Positions 39,147 to 45,743 of a stretch of 64,000 nt of DNA are shown here, piece by piece. The translations under genes were made by a program, and so were the position numbers. The number at the start of each line of letters is the position of its first letter. Position 1 is the stretch's first letter. Below the pieces are notes generated by a model, which saw nothing but the letters and a program-made list of their open reading frames with translations, was not told where the DNA came from and ran no database searches. The DNA comes from Fructobacillus papyrifericola (GTDB lineage Bacteria; Bacillota; Bacilli; Lactobacillales; Lactobacillaceae): contig NZ_JAAMFJ010000002.1 of assembly GCF_018437235.1 (NCBI RefSeq), forward strand, positions 290,037 to 354,036. The letters run 5' to 3'.

Positions 39147-39603
39147 TTAAGGCATCCCCCGTGTGACAGAGGGTCACACCAGCTTTTTGATTAACATCTT
39201 CTAGAATTTCTTCAAAGGAAATCCCGGCCATCTTCTGGAGCAGACTCTGGTCAAGTGCATCGTAATATGATGAAAGAACCGGGTTGACCTGTTTGGCAAT
39301 CGGGCAGTCGTTGTTGACTTTGTTATCCAAAGGAAAAACGGAGGAATCAGGGTCGACCGCTCGTAAAACATCGGCCATGTTAATGTCTTTTGCCGGCTTA
39401 GCTAAGATGGGGCGTGAGAAGTGGTCCCCCTCACGCTTAATAATCTGGGCCGCCTGCATGTCGGCCATCAAGGCTCGAATGCGTGAAGGATTCGTGTTGA
39501 CCGAGGCCGCAATTTCCTTAGAAGAAAACTTAGTTTCCTTATCGGCCCGGGCGATGTAAATTAAGATGTGAATCGCGTTGGTTAATTTTAAAGATGGCTT
39601 CAT
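39139..39603 (-). CDS. Rrf2-family regulator at the head of the FluC operon
   Basis: 154-aa winged-helix regulator: SLKLTNAIHILIYIARA, then SSKEIAASVNTNPSRIRALMADMQAAQIIKRE, the Rrf2 recognition region. The cysteines are one in NDCPIAKQ and one in TLCHTGD; the three-Cys iron-sulfur loop of IscR/NsrR is absent, as in CymR-like or thiol-sensing members. It overlaps crcB by 8 bases, so it probably controls its own operon and perhaps the divergent nitroreductase. Confidence 0.85.
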   Translation of the reverse strand: MKPSLKLTNAIHILIYIARADKETKFSSKEIAASVNTNPSRIRALMADMQAAQIIKREGDHFSRPILAKPAKDINMADVLRAVDPDSSVFPLDNKVNNDCPIAKQVNPVLSSYYDALDQSLLQKMAGISFEEILEDVNQKAGVTLCHTGDALNA

Positions 39604-39684
39604 GTTAAAACCCCTTGTATTTTTATCATTACTAGTATACTATAACATATGTACTTTTATGAAATACATAAGTGAGGAAAGCAG
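39604..39684. promoter_or_regulatory. Divergent promoter region with palindromes, Rrf2/nitroreductase
   Basis: The 81-base gap between the divergent genes holds palindromes AGTATACT (39634-39641) and ACATATGT (39645-39652) and a near-repeat GTACTT...ATACATAAG. The central AGTATACT overlaps possible -10 elements on both strands, a likely place for the Rrf2 protein to bind. Confidence 0.4.
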
Positions 39685-40287
39685 ATGTCAACATTTAACG
39701 AACTACAGGCAAAGCGCCGCTCCATTTACGCCCTCGGCAAAGAGGTCAACAAAACCGATGAGGAACTCTTCAACTTGGTTAAAACAAGTGTGAAGAACAG
39801 CCCTTCACCATTTAACTCACAGTCTGTCCAAGCCGTCTTGTTAACGGGCGCTTCACACGAAAAGCTCTGGGAAATGACTTTGACAGCCTTGAAAGAAGTG
39901 TCACCTTCTGAGGAAGCCTTTGCCGCCACGACTGCCAAAGTCAAGGGCGCCTTTCAATCTGGCTATGGAACCGTTTTATATTTTACCGATCGAAAAATCG
40001 TCGACGGCTTGAAAGAACAGGCTCCTTTGTATGCTGACAACTTTGACGACTGGGCAGAAGAGGCAATGGGCATTGGCCTTTATTCCGTTTGGATGGCCCT
40101 GGCCGAAGCCGGTATTGGCGCTTCCTTGCAGCACTACAACCCATTGATTGACGAAGCCGTCAAGGAAGCCTTCAACATTCCTGACAGCTGGGTTCTTCGT
40201 GGTCAAATGCCCTTTGGCTCCATCGAAGCCCCTGCTGACGAAAAGACCTACCTGGCAGACGATGCACGTTTTAAGCTCTTTCAGTAA
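39685..40287 (+). CDS. Nitroreductase-family oxidoreductase
   Basis: 200-aa FMN-dependent oxidoreductase of the small HBN1/FrmB-like subgroup. KRRSIYALG near the N terminus is the FMN phosphate loop, SPSPFNSQSVQAVLLTG the second FMN block, and the end GQMPFGSIEAP is typical. Cofactor is NAD(P)H; the natural substrate is unknown. It is divergent from the Rrf2 regulator, and such genes are often controlled by the neighbouring redox regulator. Confidence 0.88.
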   Translation: MSTFNELQAKRRSIYALGKEVNKTDEELFNLVKTSVKNSPSPFNSQSVQAVLLTGASHEKLWEMTLTALKEVSPSEEAFAATTAKVKGAFQSGYGTVLYFTDRKIVDGLKEQAPLYADNFDDWAEEAMGIGLYSVWMALAEAGIGASLQHYNPLIDEAVKEAFNIPDSWVLRGQMPFGSIEAPADEKTYLADDARFKLFQ

Positions 40288-40295
40288 TTTTTCTG

Positions 40296-40321
40296 AGAAA
40301 ACCGCAAGGTTTTCTTTTTTT
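40296..40321 (+). terminator. Terminator of the nitroreductase gene
   Basis: AGAAAACC-GCAA-GGTTTTCT stem plus a T run. Confidence 0.85.
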
Positions 40322-40334
40322 ATTTTCATTTTTC

Positions 40335-40363
40335 TTGACAGAAGCCAGGTCCTCTTGTATGAT
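40335..40363 (+). promoter_or_regulatory. Promoter of the Trp-attenuated transporter operon
   Basis: Perfect -35 TTGACA (40335-40340), 17-base spacer and -10 TATGAT (40358-40363); start near 40370, about 27 bases before the leader-peptide ATG. Confidence 0.85.
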
Positions 40364-40396
40364 TAGTTTAACTTTTAATACTTTAGGAGCATTTTT

Positions 40397-40444
40397 ATGA
40401 CTGCATTCCAATCACAAGTAAATCGCCAATGGTGGCGCCGGTAG
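40397..40444 (+). CDS. trpL: Tryptophan leader peptide MTAFQSQVNRQWWRR
   Basis: A 15-codon frame with TTTAGGAG upstream of its ATG and tandem Trp codons TGG TGG (40430-40435) at positions 12-13, four codons before the TAG stop. Two adjacent codons for the rarest amino acid in a short leader followed by a terminator are the mark of ribosome-stalling attenuation. The operon it precedes encodes a transporter of the TrpXYZ type. It is too short for standard gene callers. Confidence 0.9.
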   Translation: MTAFQSQVNRQWWRR

Positions 40445-40560
40445 GAAAGCAGCTTTTCGGTTAACGGACAAGCTGTGACGACAGTATTGTCCCAACCGGC
40501 TTCTTCGTAATGGTTAAAAGTCTGTTTGGGTATAACACATGACCCAGGCAGACTTTTTTT
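40437..40560 (+). promoter_or_regulatory. Attenuator with mutually exclusive stems
   Basis: Four segments can be read. Segment 1 GCCGGT (40437-40442), right after the Trp codons, pairs with segment 2 ACCGGC (40495-40500). Segment 2 with its 5' neighbour CCCAACC (40491-40497) can instead pair with segment 3 GGTT...TTGGG (40512-40530), an antiterminator. Segment 3 AAAAGTCTGTTTGGGT (40516-40531) pairs with segment 4 ACCCAGGCAGACTTTT (40542-40557) followed by T's, the terminator. A ribosome stalled at the Trp codons covers segment 1 and frees 2 to capture 3. A copy TCTGTCTGGGT at 40571-40581 could also compete for segment 4. Confidence 0.8.
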
Positions 40561-40604
40561 ATGCCCAAAATTCTGTCTGGGTACACAATTTAAGGGAGAG
40601 AATG

Positions 40605-41603
40605 ATGAATAAACGTCTACTAACCGTCACTTCGGTTATCCTAGCCTTCTTGGTCGTCGCCTTTTTCACTGAGGGGCAAAGCAGCGCCAAGAAAAATAAT
40701 CAAGTGCCAACCGTTGGCATCTTACAACTGGTAACCCACCCCGCCCTTGACCAAATCCATCAAGGAGTTGTCGATGGGTTGAAGGCCGGGGGCTATACAA
40801 ATGGTAAGAACGTCAAAATTGCTTACCAAAACGCCCAGGCCAACCAGGCCAACCTGAAGACAATGGCCCAGGACTTCATTAATAAAAACGATGACCTGAC
40901 CGTTGGAATCGCAACGCCCGCCGCGCTGTCGCTGGCTCAGGCCTCAAAGAACCAGTCGCCCGTTGTCTTGGCCGGCATTACCAACCCGGTCGGCGCCAAG
41001 CTGGTTAACTCGCTTTCAAAGCCCGGCAAGAACGTCACGGGCGTTGCCGGTGACTCCCCTTACCAAAAGCAAGTGTCCGTCTTTAAGGAAGTCTTACCAA
41101 AGGCGAAGACGATCGGGATTATCTCGACGACTTCGGATGCCGGTGGAACTTACAACGCCGCGCAGATGAAGAAGGCCTTGCAAAAGTCCGGCTACAACGT
41201 CAAGTCCTACACCATTTCGTCAACCAACGACATGCTCCAAGTCGCCACAACGATGGCCGGTGAAGTCGACGCCATCTACGCGCCTCAGGATAACTCCGTG
41301 GCCACGGCGATGAAGACTTTGGTATCGGCCGCAAAGGCCCGGAACGTGCCAGTCATTCCGTCAAACGACACCATGGTCGCAGACGGTGGCCTCGTCACCT
41401 ACTCACAGTCCCAATACCAAGTCGGTTACCAAGCCGGACAAATGGCCGCCCGCATCTTAAAGGGTGAAAAGGCCTCCGGCATGCCAGTTCAAATGGTCTC
41501 CAAGGGAAACTACGCCATTAACACGCAGACGGCTTCCGACCTTGGCATCACCTTACCAGAAGACATCGTGGCCAATGCCAAAGCAAACAAGGAGGTCTAC
41601 TAA
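40605..41603 (+). CDS. trpX: Tryptophan ABC transporter substrate-binding protein
   Basis: 332-aa binding protein of the ABC_sub_bind (TrpX/YtfQ-unrelated, DUF534-like) family. An N-terminal hydrophobic segment (about residues 5-22) anchors it; no lipobox cysteine is present, unlike classic Gram-positive binding proteins. The body begins PTVGILQLVTHPALDQI and contains LAGITNPVGAKLV and GVAGDSPYQKQ, typical of this family. I start at ATG 40605, with GGGAGAG 5 bases upstream, though the adjoining ATG 40602 is in frame. Substrate tryptophan is inferred from the Trp attenuator and the family. Confidence 0.87.
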   Translation: MNKRLLTVTSVILAFLVVAFFTEGQSSAKKNNQVPTVGILQLVTHPALDQIHQGVVDGLKAGGYTNGKNVKIAYQNAQANQANLKTMAQDFINKNDDLTVGIATPAALSLAQASKNQSPVVLAGITNPVGAKLVNSLSKPGKNVTGVAGDSPYQKQVSVFKEVLPKAKTIGIISTTSDAGGTYNAAQMKKALQKSGYNVKSYTISSTNDMLQVATTMAGEVDAIYAPQDNSVATAMKTLVSAAKARNVPVIPSNDTMVADGGLVTYSQSQYQVGYQAGQMAARILKGEKASGMPVQMVSKGNYAINTQTASDLGITLPEDIVANAKANKEVY

Positions 41604-42502
41604 TGTCCATCATCGTTTCTTCCATTTCACAGGGTATTCTCTGGGCCATTCTCGGCGTTGCCCTCTACCTGACCTTCCGTATTCTAAACTTTGCAGACAT
41701 GACGGTGGAAGGTTCCTTCCCCTTGGGTGCATCAACGGCCGTTGCCTTGATTGCCCATGGCACAAACCCCTTCTTAGCAACCATTGCCGCCCTCTTTGTT
41801 GGTGCTATCGCCGGATTGATTACCGGTGTCCTCTACACCAAGGGACGGATCCCCATTCTTTTGGCCGGTATTCTGGTCATGACGGCCTGTCTGTCGATTA
41901 ACCTACGAATCATGGGCTCCGCCAACATTTCACTTTTGGATCAGAAGACCATCTTCTCCGTGCCCTTCCTCTCCGATCTGCCGAAGTACTTCGATGGTGT
42001 CGTTCTTGGATTAATCGTCATTTCCATGCTTTTGGCCTTCCTCATGTGGTTCCTGCAAACCGAACTCGGTCAAGCCTTTATCGCTACCGGCGATAACAAA
42101 GTCATGGCAGCCGCCTTTGGTATCAAGACCGACCGCATGACCATCATGGGCCTCATGGTTTCAAACGCCTTAATCGCCTTTGGTGGTGCCGTTATCGCTC
42201 AAAACAACGGCTTTGCTGACATTAACATGGGAATCGGAATCATCGTGATCGCCCTGGCCTCCATCATCATTGGGGAAGTGGCCTTTGGAAACCTGTCCTT
42301 GAACCAACGTTTGGTGGCCGTTGTCATCGGTTCCATCATCTACCGCTTGGTTCTCCTGGCCGTTTTGCAACTTGGCTTCTCAACAAACGACTTGAACTTG
42401 ATTTCATCAATCATCTTGGCTCTGGCCATGATGCTGCCTCAGGTTCGAAAGTATCTGAAGCTTGATAAAGTCCTGCACATGGGAGGTAAAGTAAATGACT
42501 AA
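41603..42502 (+). CDS. trpY: Tryptophan ABC transporter permease
   Basis: 299-aa permease of the branched-chain-type family (BPD_transp_2) with about eight to nine helices: RILNFADMTVEGSFPLGA near the N terminus and ATGDNKVMAAAFGIKTDRM in the cytoplasmic coupling loop. It overlaps the binding-protein stop by one base (TAATG) and the ATPase start by 8. Confidence 0.88.
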   Translation: MSIIVSSISQGILWAILGVALYLTFRILNFADMTVEGSFPLGASTAVALIAHGTNPFLATIAALFVGAIAGLITGVLYTKGRIPILLAGILVMTACLSINLRIMGSANISLLDQKTIFSVPFLSDLPKYFDGVVLGLIVISMLLAFLMWFLQTELGQAFIATGDNKVMAAAFGIKTDRMTIMGLMVSNALIAFGGAVIAQNNGFADINMGIGIIVIALASIIIGEVAFGNLSLNQRLVAVVIGSIIYRLVLLAVLQLGFSTNDLNLISSIILALAMMLPQVRKYLKLDKVLHMGGKVND

Positions 42503-43250
42503 TCCTGTATTTTCATTAAAAGATGCCACAGTCACCGTGCCAAACGGCACTACGATCTTAAACGATTTGAATCTGGACATTTACCCAGAGGACTTTATCA
42601 CGGTCCTTGGTACGAACGGGGCGGGAAAGTCGACCCTCTTCAACGTCATTTCTGGTGATTTACCCATCACTTCTGGTTCAGTTGAACACGAGGGCAAAGA
42701 CATTACGCAGATGCCTGCTGTTAAGCGGACTTCCTTCTTAGCCCGGGTCTTCCAGGATCCAAAGCTTGGCACTGCTCCCCGGATGACGGTGGCAGAAAAC
42801 CTCTTACTCGCAGAAAAGCGCGGGTCTAAGCGGACTTTGAAGAACCGCAAGCTGACCAGCCAGAAGTTAGCCGAATACTTCGAGCTAACCAAGACAATGG
42901 GCAATAACTTGGAAGACCGCCTTCAAACGGCAACCGGTTCGCTTTCAGGTGGGCAACGTCAAGCCCTTTCCTTCTTGATGGCAACTCGGGTAAAGCCTGG
43001 CTTACTCCTATTGGATGAACACACGGCCGCCCTTGATCCAAAGACTTCGGACCAGTTGATGGCCGCCACCAACCACCAAGTCAAGGATAACAAGCTAACC
43101 GCCTTGATGATTACCCACAATTTAAAAGACGCCTTGAAGTATGGTAATCGCTTAATTGTCTTAAACGCCGGCCAGATTGTCTTAGACGTCAAGGACGAAG
43201 AAAAGAATCAGCTAACCGAAGCCGACCTCTTAACCTACTTCGTTCACTAA
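42495..43250 (+). CDS. trpZ: Tryptophan ABC transporter ATP-binding protein
   Basis: 251-aa ATPase: Walker A GTNGAGKSTL, Q-loop VFQDPKLGTAP, signature LSGGQRQALS, Walker B LLLLDEHTAALDP (H replaces the usual P after DE, as in TrpZ-type ATPases) and the H-loop MITHN. Last gene of the operon, closed by a bidirectional terminator. Confidence 0.9.
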   Translation: MTNPVFSLKDATVTVPNGTTILNDLNLDIYPEDFITVLGTNGAGKSTLFNVISGDLPITSGSVEHEGKDITQMPAVKRTSFLARVFQDPKLGTAPRMTVAENLLLAEKRGSKRTLKNRKLTSQKLAEYFELTKTMGNNLEDRLQTATGSLSGGQRQALSFLMATRVKPGLLLLDEHTAALDPKTSDQLMAATNHQVKDNKLTALMITHNLKDALKYGNRLIVLNAGQIVLDVKDEEKNQLTEADLLTYFVH

Positions 43251-43258
43251 AATGAATC

Positions 43259-43290
43259 AAAAAAGTCCTGCTCAGCTGAGCAGGACTTTT
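43259..43290. terminator. Bidirectional terminator after trpZ
   Basis: AAAAGTCCTGCTCA/TGAGCAGGACTTTT; nearly perfect palindrome. Confidence 0.9.
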
Positions 43291-43296
43291 CTTTGT

Positions 43297-43599
43297 TTAA
43301 AAATCAAAGGGATTTTCCTCTGAATTGATCTTATTAAAGACTTCAAAAAGATGATCGCGTTCGGTTATCTTATACTTTTTCAATTTCCGATCGTAGACCA
43401 CTTCGGACTGGACGTCTTCGCCCTGTTGTAAGTCCGTTAGAAACTCACGAATGGCCGCAATGTCTCGCTGGACGGTCTTTTGACCAACAAAGAAGAGGTC
43501 TTCAATCTGATCAACCGACATCGCCTGTTTAGAAATCAGGATAGAATATAGACGTAAAATACGTTGTTTATCGTTAAAGACGTTCTTTTCTCGTGACAT
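43297..43599 (-). CDS. Small HTH protein resembling the N terminus of DeoR/WYL regulators
   Basis: 100-aa protein. DKQRILRLYSILISKQAMSVDQIEDLFFVGQKTVQRDIAAIREFL is a winged HTH of the kind that begins DeoR and WYL-domain regulators, and YDRKLKKYKI is the following wing. The effector domain is absent: the frame stops soon after. It could be a stand-alone DNA-binding protein or a shortened regulator. It lies convergent to trpZ and upstream of the ABC pair on the same strand, with a separate promoter likely. Confidence 0.7.
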   Translation of the reverse strand: MSREKNVFNDKQRILRLYSILISKQAMSVDQIEDLFFVGQKTVQRDIAAIREFLTDLQQGEDVQSEVVYDRKLKKYKITERDHLFEVFNKINSEENPFDF

Positions 43600-43660
43600 G
43601 CGTAACTCCTTTGCTTATTGTAGCAAAAAAAAGCAGTCAGACCTAGCGATTTAGACAAAT

Positions 43661-43688
43661 AAAAAAGCAGACTAGCGTCTGCTCTTTT
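43661..43688 (-). terminator. Terminator of the ABC exporter pair
   Basis: AAAAGCAGAC-TAGC/GCTA-GTCTGCTTTT; overlaps the permease's last codons region. Confidence 0.8.
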
Positions 43689-43689
43689 A

Positions 43690-44454
43690 TTATACGGATC
43701 GACGACGGAAAATCAGGTAAGTTAAGACATAAATCACAACTAAATAGAAGATGTATACTGCCCAAACAACCCAGACATCCGTTCCAAAATAGTTCATCAT
43801 GTATTCATTTTGGACTTTTTGACCGTTAAATTGTGAAAGGAAGGCTTCCACCGTCAATGGGTTCCAACGCAGCGGTTCCCAGAACTGCACCAAAAAAGTC
43901 GTGATTGCGGCAATAATGGACGTCGCCACAGACAAAACGATACCAATGGATACGGCTGCTGCCGTAGACTTAACCAGATTGGACACCATCAAGACAATGG
44001 CGAAGAAAAAGAGGGTCATAATCACGTCCATTACCTGGTTAAACAGGAAGGGCTGCCACTGTATCTCGGTTTCGGTTGTCCCGTTAGTCATTTGGAAAAT
44101 GAGCCGGCCAGCCAGCGTACCCAAGACCGCCGAAGTCAGCACCAAAACGTACTCGAAGACAATCATGATGATTTTGGCAACAAAGACTTGGAGGCGTGAG
44201 TACTGGCGGGAAAGCAAGGGACGAATGGTCCCGTAATTAAATTCCTGCGTAAAAGTCAGAGCGGAAATCACCGATGCCGAAATGGCAACAATCAAGCCAG
44301 CTCCACCAAGGCTGTAATAACCAGCCTGCTGTGAATCGGCTGGAACCAACCAGGTCAAAACCACAATGGGTGTGACAAAGGCCAGGATTGCCCAAATGTA
44401 GAAGCGGTTTTGCTTCACGGCCTTCATCCATTCTTGTTTTAATAAAGTAAGCAT
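43690..44454 (-). CDS. ABC-2-type permease
   Basis: 254-aa membrane protein with six helices (helix one FYIWAILAFVTPIVVLTWLV; ends YLVVIYVLTYLIFRRRSV). The pattern FNYGTIRPLLSRQYSRLQVFVAKI (short amphipathic stretch after helix two) is typical of ABC-2 permeases for peptides or drugs (bacitracin BcrB/lantibiotic LanF type). It is the second gene after the ATPase, 21 bases apart. Substrate unknown. Confidence 0.83.
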   Translation of the reverse strand: MLTLLKQEWMKAVKQNRFYIWAILAFVTPIVVLTWLVPADSQQAGYYSLGGAGLIVAISASVISALTFTQEFNYGTIRPLLSRQYSRLQVFVAKIIMIVFEYVLVLTSAVLGTLAGRLIFQMTNGTTETEIQWQPFLFNQVMDVIMTLFFFAIVLMVSNLVKSTAAAVSIGIVLSVATSIIAAITTFLVQFWEPLRWNPLTVEAFLSQFNGQKVQNEYMMNYFGTDVWVVWAVYIFYLVVIYVLTYLIFRRRSV

Positions 44455-44475
44455 GCGTTCTCCTTTACGTACAAC

Positions 44476-45390
44476 TTAGGCACGGGTGCTGTTTTCAGAC
44501 AGCACTTCCATCAGATGATCTTCCAAGTTAACCGTTGCCGTTTGGATATCTTGCACTTCCAAATTAGCTTCCGTTGCCTTGGCCAAGACAGCTTGGGCGT
44601 TAACGCCCTCTTCAGCCGTAATCAGCACGTCGTCTTCGCTCCCCATCGCCACTTGCCAACCAGCTGCTTCAGCGGCTTTGACCATGGCGTGGTTATCCGA
44701 TGTCTTCACCTTAATTTGGGCCTTGTCTTCCGAGAGGAATTCCGCCATTGTTGCCCGACGAATAATCTTCCCCTTATTGATGATGACCACGTCATCAGCC
44801 AGGCGTTGTAATTCATCCAGCAAGTGGGAGGAAATCAAAAAAGCAATTCCCTGGCCAGCCAACTTCTGAATCAAGGCACGGATTTCCCGGACGGACTGGG
44901 GGTCCAAGCCATTCATTGGTTCGTCCAAAATGACCAGCTTTGGCTTACGAACCAGGGCAATGGCAATTCCAAGCCGTTGCTTCATTCCAAGGGAGAAATT
45001 CTTCGCCTTTCGTTTACCGAAATTATCACCATCGATTCCGGTTAGTTTCATCAATTCATGGATATCTTCAGGATCCTTTGAATCCATGGCGTAGTACTTC
45101 ATGTGATCTTCGGCCGTGAAATTTGGATAAATGGCAGGATACTCAATCAAGTTCCCCATCTTCGCCAAGGCCTTGGTTTTTGAAAACTTGACCGCTTGTC
45201 CGTCGAAAGTCACCTCTCCGGAATCAAAGCGCATCAAACCAGTCATGGCACGCATGGCCGTTGACTTTCCAGCTCCGTTTGGTCCAATCAAACCAACAAT
45301 TCGACCGGGTTCAACAGAAAATGATACGTTGTCCAAGGCCTTGTAAGAACCAAAGTGCTTGGACAGGTGACGCAATTCTAATAGTGACAT
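44476..45390 (-). CDS. ABC transporter ATP-binding protein, BcrA/LanF-like
   Basis: 304-aa ATPase: Walker A GPNGAGKSTAM, signature FSLGMKQRLGIA, Walker B LVILDEPMNGLDP and H-loop ISSHLL, followed by an 80-residue C-terminal extension (KVKTSDNHAMVKAAEAAG...) common to bacitracin/lantibiotic exporters. ATG 45390 is chosen because GGAG lies 9 bases upstream; GTG 45396 is too close. Together with the permease it may protect against a peptide or move lipids; no sensor genes adjoin. Confidence 0.87.
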   Translation of the reverse strand: MSLLELRHLSKHFGSYKALDNVSFSVEPGRIVGLIGPNGAGKSTAMRAMTGLMRFDSGEVTFDGQAVKFSKTKALAKMGNLIEYPAIYPNFTAEDHMKYYAMDSKDPEDIHELMKLTGIDGDNFGKRKAKNFSLGMKQRLGIAIALVRKPKLVILDEPMNGLDPQSVREIRALIQKLAGQGIAFLISSHLLDELQRLADDVVIINKGKIIRRATMAEFLSEDKAQIKVKTSDNHAMVKAAEAAGWQVAMGSEDDVLITAEEGVNAQAVLAKATEANLEVQDIQTATVNLEDHLMEVLSENSTRA

Positions 45391-45518
45391 AGGCACCGTC
45401 TCCTTTTGTAAAACGCCTTGCTTTAACTACAGCAAGCTTTTAACTTATTTCGAGTTGCCCCTATTATAACAAAGGGCAAAATCACCGCCTAATATTTGGC
45501 AAAGTTTAACCATTCCAT

Positions 45519-45648
45519 AAAAAAAACTCCCCTTTCGGGGAGCAATTCAATCACCAGATTCCTAGTACGGGAGAGAAGGTATAAATTAGGTTTAGAGAGA
45601 AGTATTTATAGTGACTAGGAACCTGGCTTCTTGATATATTGCTATATC
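45519..45648 (-). ncRNA. Independent small RNA gene with three hairpins
   Basis: The 353-base gap between tyrS and the ABC ATPase gene holds a complete RNA transcription unit of about 130 bases on the minus strand. From 5' to 3': a hairpin GATATA-GCAA-TATATC (45633-45648); a long arm CCAGGTTCCTAGT/ACTAGGAATCTGG (45614-45626 with 45554-45566), with an inner TATAAAT/ATTTATA stem (45604-45610 with 45580-45586); and a terminator CTCCCC-GAAA-GGGGAG plus eight U (45519-45543). Two pyrimidine motifs CUUCUCUC are unpaired, one in the apical loop and one in the 3' side bulge, the design of RNAs that bind Shine-Dalgarno sequences. It has no matching reading frame. I do not recognise it as 6S, SRP, tmRNA or RNase P RNA. 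Confidence 0.75.
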
Positions 45649-45654
45649 ATGCTT

Positions 45655-45683
45655 TTATTATGGTGCGCCCAGATTAAATTCAA
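45655..45683 (-). promoter_or_regulatory. Promoter of the small RNA gene
   Basis: -35 TTGAAT (45678-45683), 17-base spacer and -10 TAATAA (45655-45660); start close to 45648, the first base of the first hairpin. Confidence 0.65.
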
Positions 45684-45743
45684 GTTAAACTTTCCATTTA
45701 TTTTTATTAATTTTGGAAATTTATCGAAAATAATCAAATCGGT

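Noticed and set aside
40539..40604. Longer start for trpX at 40539
   Set aside because: That codon lies inside the attenuator terminator; the ribosome site is at 40594-40600.
45519..45648. 6S, SRP or other housekeeping RNA
   Set aside because: Too short and asymmetric for 6S, and it lacks the conserved SRP loop sequence and RNase P cores.
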